Source of the DNA: Sphingosinicella sp.
GTDB lineage: Bacteria > Pseudomonadota > Alphaproteobacteria > Sphingomonadales > Sphingomonadaceae
NCBI GenBank assembly: GCA_013816585.1
Contig: JACDEE010000002.1
Coordinates: 186,001-250,000 of the forward strand
Reading direction: 5' to 3'
Length of the DNA stretch: 64,000 nucleotides
The position numbers and the translations under genes are program-made. Positions 1-9,699 of the stretch are shown here, in pieces. Each line of letters begins with the position of its first letter. The first letter of the stretch is position 1. Below the pieces are notes generated by a model, which saw nothing but the letters and a program-made list of their open reading frames with translations, made no database searches and was not told where the DNA came from.

Positions 1-2
1 AG

Positions 3-1481
3 AGGCTCGACACCCTCCTTGCCAATGGCGACGTGACGAGCGCGCAGCGCACGATCGGTTTTGCTTCCGGCCCGCGCCGCGCCCTTTATGATGCGCGAAT
101 AGCGCTGCAAACGCGCGCGCCCGACGCGATGGGCCGGGTTGCTGTCCTCGGCGCCGTCGGCAACGGCGATCCCGGCCTGCTGATCGATCGCGCCAATTGG
201 CTACGCAACACGGGACAACCGCTGGCGGCACGTACCTTGCTCGCCCAGCCTCGACTATTGGCCACCAGGCCTGCCAATATCGAAAAATATTATGAAGCCT
301 TGCTGGTCATGGCCAAGGCCTCCGCCAGTGACCGGCAATGGTCGGCCGCCTATCAGATTGCGAGCCAGATCGACGACGCTTATGCGCCCGGCACCAATAT
401 CAGCCTGCAACCTTATGGCGAGCGCGACGAATATACGAGCCTTGCCTGGCTGGCCGGGACGACCGCCTTACATCAGCTCGGACGGCCGGCGGACGCGGTC
501 GGCCTGTTCGAACGCTATGGCCGCGCCGCCTTGTCTCCCCAGACCCGGGCCAAGGGATTTTACTGGGCCGGACGCGCCGCCGCTCAGGCGCAGCAGGCGG
601 CCCGCGCCAACGCCTTGTTCACCGAGGCGTCGGCCTATCCGGACCAATTTTACGGTCAATTGTCGCTGGAGCGGCTGGGGCGACCGATCCCCGCCCCTTT
701 TGCGTCCGGCGTTCCGACGCCGGCAGCGCGCGGCGCTTTTGCCAGTCGCGACCTTGTCGAGGCGGTTCGATTGCTTGGACGTCAGGGCCAGCGCGAAGAC
801 CAGTCGCTATTTGTCCGGGCTTTATCGGAACAGTTGAAAAGCAATGACGAGCGGACGCTGGCGGGCCAGCTGGGCGGCGAGATCGGCCGGCCCGACCTTG
901 GCGTATGGGTGGCGCGCAGCGCGCGCAGCGAAGGCGCGAGCTTCTATGATCCCGCCGGCTTCCCCCAGGTGCCGATCCCGCCCGCTTACTCGCATCTTTC
1001 GGTCCTCAGTCATGCCATCATGCGGCAGGAAAGCTCGTTCGACCGCGCGGCGGCAAGCGGTGCCGGTGCCAGGGGCATGATGCAGCTGATGCCGGGCACG
1101 GCGCGCGAAACCGCGGGCAAGCTGGGCCTGCCCTATGATTATTCGCGGCTCACCAACGACCCCCAATATAATATCATGCTGGGCAGCCGCTATTTCAGCG
1201 ACCTGATGAACAGTTTCGGCAATTACGCACCACTCGCTGTAGCCGCCTACAATGCCGGGCCCGGCAATGTTCGGAAATGGATTCGCGAAAATGGCGATCC
1301 TCGGTTGCCGGGAGCCGACGTGCTCCGCTGGGTTGAGGAAATCCCCTATTTCGAGACCAAGAATTACGTTCATCGCGTACTGGAAAATGCGGTGGTCTAT
1401 GACAGCATGAACCCGGGCCGTGCCCGCAGCCCCGCCAATATGAGGCTGTCTTATTATCTGGGCAAAAGGCAGCCGGGATAG
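3..1481 (+). CDS. slt: Soluble lytic murein transglycosylase (5' end outside window)
   Basis: This periplasmic enzyme cleaves peptidoglycan glycan strands to leave 1,6-anhydro-muramyl ends. The frame is open from base 3 to the stop, so the signal peptide and first part of the gene lie upstream of the window; the GTG at 33 is internal. Roughly the first 320 visible residues are the alanine-rich helical repeats of the superhelical U/L domain. The C-terminal part is a lysozyme-like SLT domain with the catalytic glutamate in RQESSFD (Glu codon at 1029), then GARGMMQLMPGTA and AVAAYNAGPGNV, the classical SLT motifs. The C-terminal YFETKNYVHRV segment is also typical. The gene is followed at 46 bp by greB on the same strand. 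The family assignment is secure. Confidence 0.93.
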   Translation, partial: RLDTLLANGDVTSAQRTIGFASGPRRALYDARIALQTRAPDAMGRVAVLGAVGNGDPGLLIDRANWLRNTGQPLAARTLLAQPRLLATRPANIEKYYEALLVMAKASASDRQWSAAYQIASQIDDAYAPGTNISLQPYGERDEYTSLAWLAGTTALHQLGRPADAVGLFERYGRAALSPQTRAKGFYWAGRAAAQAQQAARANALFTEASAYPDQFYGQLSLERLGRPIPAPFASGVPTPAARGAFASRDLVEAVRLLGRQGQREDQSLFVRALSEQLKSNDERTLAGQLGGEIGRPDLGVWVARSARSEGASFYDPAGFPQVPIPPAYSHLSVLSHAIMRQESSFDRAAASGAGARGMMQLMPGTARETAGKLGLPYDYSRLTNDPQYNIMLGSRYFSDLMNSFGNYAPLAVAAYNAGPGNVRKWIRENGDPRLPGADVLRWVEEIPYFETKNYVHRVLENAVVYDSMNPGRARSPANMRLSYYLGKRQPG

Positions 1482-1527
1482 GCCGGGCTGGAGTAGCGCT
1501 TCGGACGGAACGGGCTAAAGCGGGCGG

Positions 1528-2007
1528 ATGACGGATCGTCCCAACTATATCAGCTCGGCAGGCTATCGCGCCCTCCGAGAGGAATATGAGGCCTTGTTTG
1601 CGGTAGAACGACCCAAGCTGGTGGAAACGATCAGCTGGGCCGCCGGTAATGGCGACCGTTCTGAAAATGGCGATTACATCTATGGCCGCAAACGGCTTCG
1701 CGAGATCGACCGGAGGATCAATTTCCTGTCGAAGCGGATGGCCAGCGCCAAGGTTATAGACCCTGCCGGCCACGAGGATAAAAGCCGCATATTGTTCGGC
1801 GCGACCGTGAAGCTTGTCGATGAAAAAGGCGAGGAGCGAGTCGTAACCCTGGTCGGCGAGGATGAGGCCGATGCCAGCGCCGGGCGGATCAGCTGGCAAT
1901 CGCCAATAGCACGCGCGATCCGCGGCGGGGCCATTGGCGACGTGCGGCGCGTGGTGCTGCCGTCCGGCACGCGCGAATATGAGATAATCGGGATCAATTA
2001 CCCGTAA
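1528..2007 (+). CDS. greB: Transcription elongation factor GreB
   Basis: GreB rescues backtracked RNA polymerase by inserting its N-terminal coiled coil into the secondary channel and stimulating transcript cleavage. The 159-residue length is typical. The coiled-coil tip carries ENGDYIYGRKR followed by LREIDRRI, which separates GreB from GreA (GreA has ENAEY there). The C-terminal half (about residues 85-159) is the FKBP-like domain with GRISWQSPIARA. It starts at ATG 46 bp after slt and ends 3 bp from the convergent aspS stop, so there is almost no room for a separate terminator between them. Confidence 0.93.
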   Translation: MTDRPNYISSAGYRALREEYEALFAVERPKLVETISWAAGNGDRSENGDYIYGRKRLREIDRRINFLSKRMASAKVIDPAGHEDKSRILFGATVKLVDEKGEERVVTLVGEDEADASAGRISWQSPIARAIRGGAIGDVRRVVLPSGTREYEIIGINYP

Positions 2008-2010
2008 AGC

Positions 2011-3789
2011 CTAGCTCTTTGGCGGCTCCACCTGGCGGATGTTCAGTTCGCGGAGCTGCTTCAGAGAGACCGCGGAGGGGGCGCCCATCATCAGATCTTC
2101 CGCTTTCTGGGTCATCGGAAACAGGACCACTTCGCGGATATTGGGTTCGCCTGCGAGCAGCATCACGATCCGGTCGATGCCCGGAGCTGATCCGCCATGC
2201 GGCGGCGCTCCGAATTTGAAAGCGTTGATCATCCCCGAGAAATTGGTGTCGACATCTTCCCTGGAATAGCCGGCAATTTCGAAGGCCTTGTACATGATCT
2301 CCGGCTTGTGATTCCGGATCGCGCCGGACGACAATTCCACGCCGTTGCAGACGATGTCATATTGATAAGCGAGGATATCGAGCGGATCCCTGGTTTCCAG
2401 GGCTTCCAGCTCTCCCTGCGGCATAGAGAAGGGATTGTGGCTGAAATCGACCTTCTTCGCTTCCTCGTCAAATTCGAACATCGGGAAATCGACGATCCAG
2501 CAGAATTTGAATTCATTCTCGTCGACCAGCCCAAGCTGCTCACCGGTCCTGGTGCGCGCGGCGCCGGCGAGTTTGACCGCCTGGCCTTCCTTACCCGCGG
2601 CAAAGAAGATGCCGTCATCGGGGCCGAGGCCTAGTTCGGTAACCAGCTTGCGGGTGGCTTCTTCGCCGTGATTCTTGGCGATCGGGCCGCCCAGCTCGCC
2701 GCCTTTCTGCGTGATATAGCCAAGGCCGGCATGACCGTCGCTTCTCGCCCATTCGTTCATGTCGTCGAAAAATTTGCGGCTCTTGTCGGCTGTGTTCGGC
2801 GCCGGGATCGCGCGAACCACCCCACCGCTTTCCACGATACGAGCGAACAGGCCGAAGCCCGAGCCTTGGAAATGGCCCGACACGTCCGAAATCTCGATCG
2901 GGTTGCGAAGGTCGGGCTTGTCCGTTCCATATTTCAGCATCGACTGGCGGAACGGGATGCGTGGAAAAGGCGCCGGGGTGACCTTGCGGCCATTGGCGAA
3001 TTCCTCGAAAACGCCGCCCAATACCGGCTCCAATGCCGCGAAAACATCATCTTGCGTGACGAAACTCATTTCCAGGTCGAGCTGATAGAATTCTCCCGGC
3101 GACCGGTCCGCGCGTGCATCCTCGTCGCGGAAGCAGGGCGCAATCTGGAAATAGCGGTCGAACCCTGCGACCATGATCAGTTGCTTGAACATCTGCGGCG
3201 CCTGCGGAAGCGCGTAAAATTTACCGGGATGTACGCGGCTCGGCACCAGATAATCCCGCGCGCCTTCGGGGCTGGACGCTGTCAGGATCGGCGTCTGGAA
3301 TTCGGTGAAGCCCAGGTCGATCATGCGGCGCCGGATCGAGCTGATCACCTGCGATCGAAGCACGATATTATTGTGCAGACGTTCGCGGCGTAGATCGAGA
3401 TATCGGTAACGTAGCCGAATATCCTCGGGATAATCGGCCTCTCCCGCGACGGGCAACGGAAGTTCCTGCGCCGCCGACTGAACAGTCACTTCATCGGCGG
3501 AGATTTCGATCTCGCCGGTGGGCAAATTGGGGTTGGTTGCCTCGGCGCCGCGCGAGACCACCGCGCCAACAATCGTCACCACCGATTCGGCGCGCAGTCC
3601 GTCGAGAATGCGCAAAGGCTCGCTATCCGCCTTGGCGACGATCTGGGTGATACCGAAATGGTCGCGCAGATCGACGAACAATACCCCGCCATGATCGCGC
3701 TTGCGGTGAATCCACCCCGACAGCTTGACGCGCTCGCCGACATTGGCGGCGCGCAGTTCGGCGCAATTATGAGTTCGGTAGGCGTGCAT
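2011..3789 (-). CDS. aspS: Aspartate--tRNA ligase (class II, bacterial type)
   Basis: The enzyme charges tRNA(Asp) with aspartate; in many alphaproteobacteria the same enzyme also makes Asp-tRNA(Asn), which I cannot decide here. The 592 residues begin [12 protein letters not shown]; an in-frame start 24 bases further upstream gives a non-homologous tail, so the inner ATG is chosen. An N-terminal OB-fold anticodon domain covers about residues 1-105. It is followed by class II motif 2 ([10 protein letters not shown]), the bacterial GAD insertion, and motif 3 ([11 protein letters not shown]) near the C-terminus. It is convergent with greB and divergent from rnd. Confidence 0.95.
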   Translation of the reverse strand: MHAYRTHNCAELRAANVGERVKLSGWIHRKRDHGGVLFVDLRDHFGITQIVAKADSEPLRILDGLRAESVVTIVGAVVSRGAEATNPNLPTGEIEISADEVTVQSAAQELPLPVAGEADYPEDIRLRYRYLDLRRERLHNNIVLRSQVISSIRRRMIDLGFTEFQTPILTASSPEGARDYLVPSRVHPGKFYALPQAPQMFKQLIMVAGFDRYFQIAPCFRDEDARADRSPGEFYQLDLEMSFVTQDDVFAALEPVLGGVFEEFANGRKVTPAPFPRIPFRQSMLKYGTDKPDLRNPIEISDVSGHFQGSGFGLFARIVESGGVVRAIPAPNTADKSRKFFDDMNEWARSDGHAGLGYITQKGGELGGPIAKNHGEEATRKLVTELGLGPDDGIFFAAGKEGQAVKLAGAARTRTGEQLGLVDENEFKFCWIVDFPMFEFDEEAKKVDFSHNPFSMPQGELEALETRDPLDILAYQYDIVCNGVELSSGAIRNHKPEIMYKAFEIAGYSREDVDTNFSGMINAFKFGAPPHGGSAPGIDRIVMLLAGEPNIREVVLFPMTQKAEDLMMGAPSAVSLKQLRELNIRQVEPPKS

Positions 3790-3888
3790 GGGATCACTTT
3801 CGAATTTCAGCATTCGTTAAAAAGGTCGCGAGCGCTTCGCCTTGCAACGCCTGGTTTGTCAAGGCGAACGCCCTCGCCCGGGACCTTA

Positions 3889-3934
3889 GATCATGTCTTT
3901 CGAAAACCGGTTCCCTCTTTTCGAAGCCATGCTC
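3889..3934. repeat. Palindromic intergenic repeat upstream of rnd
   Basis: An imperfect hairpin with arms 3889-3906 and 3918-3934 around an 11-base loop (3907-3917). The inner 8 bp (TTCGAAAA/TTTTCGAA) pair perfectly and the outer part pairs around CATG with one bulge and two mismatches. A second, more diverged copy with the same AAAA-loop-TTTT layout sits before purM (11041-11082). Similar dispersed palindromes with an AAAACCGG...TTTTC core are, from memory, common in alphaproteobacterial intergenic regions. It ends 4 bases before the Shine-Dalgarno of rnd. Confidence 0.6.
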
Positions 3935-3947
3935 TATGAGGGCGGCA

Positions 3948-5135
3948 ATGCTTATCCATCCCCTTATATCCGACACCGAATCGCTTCGTGCGCTATGTGA
4001 TCGCCTCGCCGCTTCCGATTTCATCGCCGTCGACACGGAATTCATGCGCGAAAACACCTTCTGGCCCGATCTCTGCCTGGTGCAGATCGGCAATGAAGAG
4101 GAAGCCGCAGCCATCGACCCGAAGGCGGAAGGGCTCGACCTGGCGCCTTTGCTCGAATTGCTGGTCAACAATGAGGATGTCCTGAAGGTATTCCACGCTG
4201 GAAGCCAGGACATAGAAATAATCTATAACCTGACCGGGCGGACCCCTTATCCTTTGTTCGATACCCAGATCGCGGCCATGGCGCTCGGCCTCGGCGAACA
4301 GGTCGGCTATTCGAACCTCGTCGAAAGCCTGATCGGGAAGACCCTCGACAAGGGCGCCCGCTTTACCGACTGGGCGCGGCGGCCGCTGGACAAACGCCAG
4401 ATCGACTATGCGATCGGGGACGTCACCTATCTCGCCGACCTGTTCCCCAAGATGTTGAAGCGGCTGCGCAAGACCGGCCGCGGCGGGTGGCTGGATCAGG
4501 AGATGGAGCGGCTGGCCGATCCTTCCAATTACGCCAATGATCCCGAAAATGCGTGGAAGCGCGTGCGCGTCGCAAGCCGCAAGGCCGATGTGCTGGGGCG
4601 GCTGAAGGCGCTGGCCGCCTGGCGCGAGCAGGAAGCGCGCAGCAAGAATCTGCCGCGCGGTCGGATCATGAAGGACGAGACGCTCGCGGATATCGCCGCC
4701 CATCCCCCCAAGGACCAGGAAGCGCTGGCGCGTGTCCGGGGACTTTCCGCCGGATGGAAGGGTAATGACATCGGCGCGCGGATGATGGCGGCTTTGGCCG
4801 CGGCGACGGACCTGCCCGCCGATGAAATGCCGCCCCGGGAGGATCGGAAGCCCGGGCTGGGCAAGGAAGGCGCGCTGGTCGCCGACCTCTTGAAATTACT
4901 GCTCAAGATCCGTGCGCGGGAAAGTAATGTGGCGGCGCGTCTGGTGGCACGGTCGGAGGAACTGGAACTGCTTGCGGCCGGGCGGCGCGAGGGCCTCACG
5001 ATATTGGAAGGCTGGCGATTCGAAGAGTTTGGCCGCGACGCGGTCGACTTGGTCGAGGGTCGCCTTGCCTTCGCTATACGCGGCGGTAAGCTGGTGATGA
5101 CTCGTACCGAGGCAGAGGAAGAGGCAAAGACATGA
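3948..5135 (+). CDS. rnd: Ribonuclease D
   Basis: This 3'-to-5' exoribonuclease trims tRNA precursors. The protein has 395 residues from ATG 3948, which is preceded at 5 bases by GAGGG (3938-3942). The upstream in-frame ATG at 3936 overlaps that Shine-Dalgarno and is rejected. The DEDDy catalytic set is visible: D and E in AVDTEFMRE, an aspartate in AGSQDIEI, and Y...D in YAIGDVTYLADL. The HRDC domain occupies about residues 205-290, followed by a C-terminal extension. The stop overlaps the start of the next gene by 4 bases (ATGA), indicating co-transcription. Confidence 0.93.
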   Translation: MLIHPLISDTESLRALCDRLAASDFIAVDTEFMRENTFWPDLCLVQIGNEEEAAAIDPKAEGLDLAPLLELLVNNEDVLKVFHAGSQDIEIIYNLTGRTPYPLFDTQIAAMALGLGEQVGYSNLVESLIGKTLDKGARFTDWARRPLDKRQIDYAIGDVTYLADLFPKMLKRLRKTGRGGWLDQEMERLADPSNYANDPENAWKRVRVASRKADVLGRLKALAAWREQEARSKNLPRGRIMKDETLADIAAHPPKDQEALARVRGLSAGWKGNDIGARMMAALAAATDLPADEMPPREDRKPGLGKEGALVADLLKLLLKIRARESNVAARLVARSEELELLAAGRREGLTILEGWRFEEFGRDAVDLVEGRLAFAIRGGKLVMTRTEAEEEAKT

Positions 5136-5437
5136 TTTCCAGATCGACGTTAGCGAAGCCCCTGATCGCCGCTTCTCTTATGATGACCGGCGCCTGCGTA
5201 CAGGTCATCCCGGAGGGAGGCGCCTCCCCGACCGGCCCCTGCGACGCGAGCCGCGCCCAATCTCTGATCGGGCGAAGCGGAACCGGACAATTGGGTGCGG
5301 ATGCGCTTCGGCGCACGGGCGCGAGGGACATTCGCTGGATCCAGCCCGGACAAGCGGTAACGATGGATTTCCGGGCGGACCGGCTGAATATCGAACTGGA
5401 TGCCGGGAACCGGGTGGTGCGCTTTACCTGCGGCTAG
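5132..5437 (+). CDS. I78-family peptidase inhibitor lipoprotein
   Basis: A 101-residue exported protein. The N-terminal hydrophobic stretch ends in MMTGAC, a lipobox, so it is probably a lipoprotein. The mature part follows the I78 inhibitor pattern: CDASRAQSLIGR near residue 37, TGARDIRWIQPGQ in the middle, and MDFRADRLNIELD with a terminal FTCG. The two cysteines bracket the domain. I78 proteins inhibit serine proteases, but the target here is unknown. It overlaps the stop of rnd by 4 bases and overlaps the convergent ppx by 4 bases. Confidence 0.75.
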   Translation: MISRSTLAKPLIAASLMMTGACVQVIPEGGASPTGPCDASRAQSLIGRSGTGQLGADALRRTGARDIRWIQPGQAVTMDFRADRLNIELDAGNRVVRFTCG

Positions 5438-6891
5438 AGGGTCGTCGCCTCCGCGGTACAATTGAGCGCGTTTGCAAGTCCCTTCAGGCGCCTCTCCACG
5501 ATTTCTCCGTAAAGTGCTTCGGTCCCGCGCTTAAGTTCCAGACGAAGCATTCCATTCTCGATAGACAGGCGGCTCTGCTCCAGGCTTTCCGCAACCCCGC
5601 CGCTGAACCGCTGGCCGAGCCGCATCGCCAGGCCCCATAAGGAAGCGCGGGCAAGGTCCTGCTTGCTGCACAGCCTGGAGACCTCCTGCCTGGCGAAATC
5701 TTCCCCGCCGCCGAAATTGCTGAACAAAGCCTGCGCGACCATCACCCGTCCTGGACCGTCAATTCCCACCCAATTGCCGTGCAGCGCCATGTCTACACCG
5801 CGCTCGGCCCGAAAATCGGGATTGGCCTGCCAGGCGACGTCCGCCAGCAGACACGCCGCGAGGCGGAGGCGGGCAGTTTCCCGGTCATCTTCGAAGATCG
5901 GCGCGATCCAGCGGTCGAGCAGGTCGCCATGTTCGGCGAAGCGGCCGAGACCCCTTCCCGCCTCGCGCGCGGCTTCGATGAGCGGGTCGAGCGCGCGGCT
6001 TTTCCGGTCCAGATCGTCATAGAGCAGCCCTTCGCGAATGCCGAAGCTCGACACGACCAACTCGCTGGGACGAATCTCGTCGGCCAGGGCCTTTAGAAGG
6101 AGGTTGGCGTAAGGAAGCGCCGGCATGCGCGAAACCGAAAGCGAAGCGCTTTTCGCATCCGCCTTGTCGAAATTGTCGATCGCCTTCTGCAACTTGGCCG
6201 GCGCGTCGATCCCCATCCGATATTCGTGGGTGATCGGGAGGGGATAATCCTTGAGCAACATGTCGAGCCGCGCGAGCGCTCTCCAGGAACCCCCGACCAT
6301 GTAGAAAGGCCGGCCCTTGCCGCTTTTGCGAAAACCAAGTCCGTGGAGCTTTCCCGCCAGTTTCTCCCGGAATGCGTCCTCGCCCTTTTCCAGCAACGCC
6401 GCGTGGCGAAGGACTCCGAACGGGAGCGATGCGCTATGCACCACCTTGCCTTCCGCAACATCCACCAGCTCAAGACTGCCGCCGCCCAGATCGCCTATGA
6501 TCCCGTTGGCACCGGGGATGGCCGACAACACCCCCTGCCCGGCCATCACCCCTTCTTCCTCGCCGGAAAGCACTTCGGGCCTAAAGCCCGCGGCGCGTAC
6601 TTTTTCCAGGAATTCATCGCCGTTCGACGCATCGCGGACCGCTGCGGTGGCGACCACGCGGGTCCGCGAAACATGCATCTGATCGGTTAGGATCCTGAAT
6701 CGCCGAAGCGCACCGATCGCCCGGTCCTGGGCGCTGACGGATAGCGCGCCAGTCTTGGCGAACCCCTTGCCCAGCCCTGCCATCACCTTTTCGTTGAAGA
6801 CGATCGAAGGAATGCGGGTCGCTCCTGAATAGACGACCAAACGGACCGAATTGGACCCGATGTCGATGATCGCGACCGGTTTCACGGGCAT
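5434..6891 (-). CDS. ppx: Exopolyphosphatase (Ppx/GppA family)
   Basis: The enzyme removes terminal phosphate from polyphosphate; GppA-type activity on pppGpp cannot be excluded from sequence. The protein has 485 residues. The ASKHA fold is shown by the N-terminal phosphate-1 loop IDIGSNSVRLVVY (about residues 9-21) and the second glycine loop GDLGGGSLELVDV (about 145-157). The C-terminal half resembles the HD-like helical region of long Ppx enzymes. It lies 12 bp downstream of ppk1 on the same strand, so polyphosphate synthesis and breakdown are encoded together. Confidence 0.9.
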   Translation of the reverse strand: MPVKPVAIIDIGSNSVRLVVYSGATRIPSIVFNEKVMAGLGKGFAKTGALSVSAQDRAIGALRRFRILTDQMHVSRTRVVATAAVRDASNGDEFLEKVRAAGFRPEVLSGEEEGVMAGQGVLSAIPGANGIIGDLGGGSLELVDVAEGKVVHSASLPFGVLRHAALLEKGEDAFREKLAGKLHGLGFRKSGKGRPFYMVGGSWRALARLDMLLKDYPLPITHEYRMGIDAPAKLQKAIDNFDKADAKSASLSVSRMPALPYANLLLKALADEIRPSELVVSSFGIREGLLYDDLDRKSRALDPLIEAAREAGRGLGRFAEHGDLLDRWIAPIFEDDRETARLRLAACLLADVAWQANPDFRAERGVDMALHGNWVGIDGPGRVMVAQALFSNFGGGEDFARQEVSRLCSKQDLARASLWGLAMRLGQRFSGGVAESLEQSRLSIENGMLRLELKRGTEALYGEIVERRLKGLANALNCTAEATTL

Positions 6892-6903
6892 GGAATACGG
6901 ATC

Positions 6904-9069
6904 CTAATGGCCGCGACGCAGGCGAAGCTTGGGGACCGTTCCGCTATGGGCGAGCGCCGCTCCGCGCCCGGATAGCGAAGGGTTGGTCATGAAATAACGA
7001 TGGAGGTTGAAGGGCTTGTCCTCTCCCGGCTGCAGGCGTTCATACCGGCCATCGGGCAAAAGCCGCCAGCTTTGTTCATTATCGATCAAATTGGCGACCA
7101 TTACCTGATCCAGAATCTGCGCGTGCACGGTGGGGTTCTCCACAGGCAACATATACTCGACCCGACGATCGAAATTGCGAGGCATCCAGTCTGCCGAGCT
7201 GATATAGACCCGCGCGTTCCGGTTGGGCAGGTCGTCGCCATTACCGAAGCACCAGATCCGGCTATGCTCCAGAAAGCGGCCGAGGATCGATTTGACCCGG
7301 ATATTCTCAGACATCCCAGAAACGCCGGGCCTCAGGCAGCAAATGCCGCGCACCACCAATTCGATTTCCACGCCAGCCTGGCTCGCCTCGTAAAGCTTGT
7401 CGATGATCGCCGGGTCGACCAGCGAGTTCATCTTCGCCCAGATCTCTCCCGGCTTTCCCTGGCGCACATTTTCGATTTCCTGGTCGATCAGCGCCGACAA
7501 GGTGGTGCGCAAATAATGGGGCGACATGACCAGGAGCTCGAGGTTCCGCGGCTCGACATAGCCGGTAATGTAATTGAACAATTGCGCCACATCGCGGCCC
7601 ACCCGCGGGTCCGCCGTGAAGAAGCTCATATCGGTATAAATGCGCGCGGTAACCGGGTGATAATTGCCGGTGCCGAAGTGGCAGTAGGTCCGGTAGCCCC
7701 GCTCCTCGCGCCGAACCACCATCGACACCTTGGCATGGGTCTTCCATTCGATGAAGCCGTAGACGACCTGAACCCCGGCGCGTTCCAGGGCGTTGGCCCA
7801 AAGCAGATTCTGTTCCTCGTCAAAGCGCGCCTTCAGCTCGACGACCGCGGTCACGGATTTGCCAGCTTCGGCCGCGTCGATCAGTGCCCTGATAACCGCA
7901 GATTGCTTGCCGGCGCGGTACAGCGTCTGCTTGATCGCCACCACATCCGGATCGTCCGCCGCCTGTTTGAGGAAGGCGACCACCACTTCGAAGCTTTCAT
8001 ACGGGTGGTGGACGACGATGTCCTTGCTTCGGATGGCCGCGAAGCAATCGCCGCCATGCTCGCGGATTCGTTCGGGAAATCGGGGAGTATAAGGTGGAAA
8101 TTTCAGGTCGGGCCTGTCTTCCTCGACCAGCAATTGAAGATCGCCGATACCGAGGAAGCCGGTCGATTCCGAAATCAGCGCGTGGCGGGCGTCGATCCCT
8201 TCCCGCACCAATTGGGCAAGGTCGCCCGGCATCCCCGCTTCCAGCTCGAGCCGGATGACTCGCCCTCGGCGCCGGCGCTTGATCGCGCTGCGGAAGAAGC
8301 GGACCAGATCTTCGGCCTCTTCTTCCACTTCTATGTCGCTGTCGCGGATGATCCGGAACGCACCCTGGCTCAATATTTCATAGCCTGGGAAAAGCGTCGC
8401 TATCTGCCGGCGGATAAGCGTTTCGATGGCGATGTATCGCGCCCCATCGCCGGGAAGGCGGATGAAGCGGGGCAAAGTCCCCGGTATCATCAGCAATTCG
8501 CTGATCGGTACGGAATCCGAGATCCGCTTCAGGTCGAAGATCAGCGAAAAACCCTTGTTGGGAATGAAGGGAAACGGATGCGCGGGGTCGATCGCCTGGG
8601 GCGTCAGCACCGGAAAGACCTGCTCGCGAAAATGGCGATCGAGCCAGTCGCCCGAAGCGGCATCTATATCGTCATTGCCCAGCACTTCCAGACCGCTTTG
8701 GGTCAGGGCGGCCTTCAGCTGCGACCAGACCTCCTGCTGGTTCCCGGTCAGTTGGTCTGCTTCCTCCGCGATCGCAGCAAGCTGCTGCGAGGGCGTCAGT
8801 CCGTCGGCCGAACATTCTTCGATATCGGCCAATTGCTGGCCCTTCAGACCCGCTACCCGGACCATGAAAAACTCGTCGAGATTGTCGCCCGAGATCGACA
8901 GAAACCGGAGCCGCTCAAGCAATGGATGACGGGGGTTGCGCGCTTCCTCCAGCACCCTTCGGTTGAAGGCGAGCCAGCTCAATTCCCGATTGAACAGGCG
9001 CTCACCCTTTTCCTCCACGCTGCCGCGGCCGACATCGTCGTTCAGATTGGCTGCCACGGGACGGTTCAT
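6904..9069 (-). CDS. ppk1: Polyphosphate kinase 1
   Basis: PPK1 reversibly polymerises the gamma phosphate of ATP into polyphosphate. The 721-residue length fits the family. Visible parts in order are the N-terminal domain starting [15 protein letters not shown], the head domain, and two phospholipase-D-like C-terminal domains. The autophosphorylated histidine lies in [17 protein letters not shown], and the second conserved histidine in [23 protein letters not shown] and RRVEYMLPV are conserved C-terminal PPK1 blocks. It sits between hdaA (1 bp upstream) and ppx (12 bp downstream), so the three are very likely one transcript. Confidence 0.95.
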   Translation of the reverse strand: MNRPVAANLNDDVGRGSVEEKGERLFNRELSWLAFNRRVLEEARNPRHPLLERLRFLSISGDNLDEFFMVRVAGLKGQQLADIEECSADGLTPSQQLAAIAEEADQLTGNQQEVWSQLKAALTQSGLEVLGNDDIDAASGDWLDRHFREQVFPVLTPQAIDPAHPFPFIPNKGFSLIFDLKRISDSVPISELLMIPGTLPRFIRLPGDGARYIAIETLIRRQIATLFPGYEILSQGAFRIIRDSDIEVEEEAEDLVRFFRSAIKRRRRGRVIRLELEAGMPGDLAQLVREGIDARHALISESTGFLGIGDLQLLVEEDRPDLKFPPYTPRFPERIREHGGDCFAAIRSKDIVVHHPYESFEVVVAFLKQAADDPDVVAIKQTLYRAGKQSAVIRALIDAAEAGKSVTAVVELKARFDEEQNLLWANALERAGVQVVYGFIEWKTHAKVSMVVRREERGYRTYCHFGTGNYHPVTARIYTDMSFFTADPRVGRDVAQLFNYITGYVEPRNLELLVMSPHYLRTTLSALIDQEIENVRQGKPGEIWAKMNSLVDPAIIDKLYEASQAGVEIELVVRGICCLRPGVSGMSENIRVKSILGRFLEHSRIWCFGNGDDLPNRNARVYISSADWMPRNFDRRVEYMLPVENPTVHAQILDQVMVANLIDNEQSWRLLPDGRYERLQPGEDKPFNLHRYFMTNPSLSGRGAALAHSGTVPKLRLRRGH

Positions 9070-9070
9070 T

Positions 9071-9691
9071 TCAGGTCCGGTTCCTTGCGCGCTTGATCAC
9101 GCCGGCCTCGATCAGCGCGCCCCTGGCCATTGGCACGGTCATGCGACGATGATGTGACAGTCCGGCCCGATCGAGGATATCCACAACCTGTTGAACGGCC
9201 ACATAGCTTCGTTCGATCCGGGGTGTCAGATATTCTGCAAGGTCGGGAGGCGTGGCTATGCCTCGATCGCCAAGCAATTTCACGATCAGACTGCCCAGGA
9301 GCATATCGTCCGGCTCGTCGATCGTGACGTGCGGCGTCGCCGCGATCCGGGACCGTAGATCAGGCAGATTTATCTGCCAGGCCGGTGGAGGCAGGTCCGC
9401 GATGATCAGCAGAGGGCATCTTTTTTCCTGAGCCTCGTTCCAGGCGTGGAATAATGTCTCCTCATCATGCTCCTCCACATTGTCGAACAGCCTGCCCCCG
9501 GTTTTCCGGACGAATATATGTCCCAGCAGGCTCCTTCCGGACTTACGGGGCCCAGTCAGCAATGTGGCTGCCACCGGCCACATCGACCAGCGCTTCAAAT
9601 GTTCGAAGGTCATGCGGTTCGCGTCGGAAATGAGGAAATCCTCGTCGCCATCGGCCACCGGCCAGTTGAGCGGCAGCGCTATCTGGCTCAC
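9071..9691 (-). CDS. hdaA: HdaA, DnaA-related regulator of replication initiation
   Basis: HdaA works with the DNA-polymerase sliding clamp to stimulate ATP hydrolysis by DnaA and restrain re-initiation. The 206-residue protein is a lone AAA+ module related to DnaA domain III. The N-terminal [10 protein letters not shown] contains a QxxLPL-type clamp-binding motif. The Walker A region is GPRKSGRS (residues 47-54), with arginine in place of the usual lysine, and Walker B reads LLIIADL (about 94-100), so nucleotide handling may be altered. The last 60 residues form the helical lid. It lies 8 bp after the DUF2066-like gene and 1 bp before ppk1. Confidence 0.82.
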   Translation of the reverse strand: MSQIALPLNWPVADGDEDFLISDANRMTFEHLKRWSMWPVAATLLTGPRKSGRSLLGHIFVRKTGGRLFDNVEEHDEETLFHAWNEAQEKRCPLLIIADLPPPAWQINLPDLRSRIAATPHVTIDEPDDMLLGSLIVKLLGDRGIATPPDLAEYLTPRIERSYVAVQQVVDILDRAGLSHHRRMTVPMARGALIEAGVIKRARNRT

Positions 9692-9699
9692 CGCCTGCG

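Noticed and set aside
7000-9096. Long open frame on the plus strand opposite ppk1
   Set aside because: It is an antisense shadow of ppk1 created by high GC content; its translation shows no family features, and ppk1 has all its motifs.
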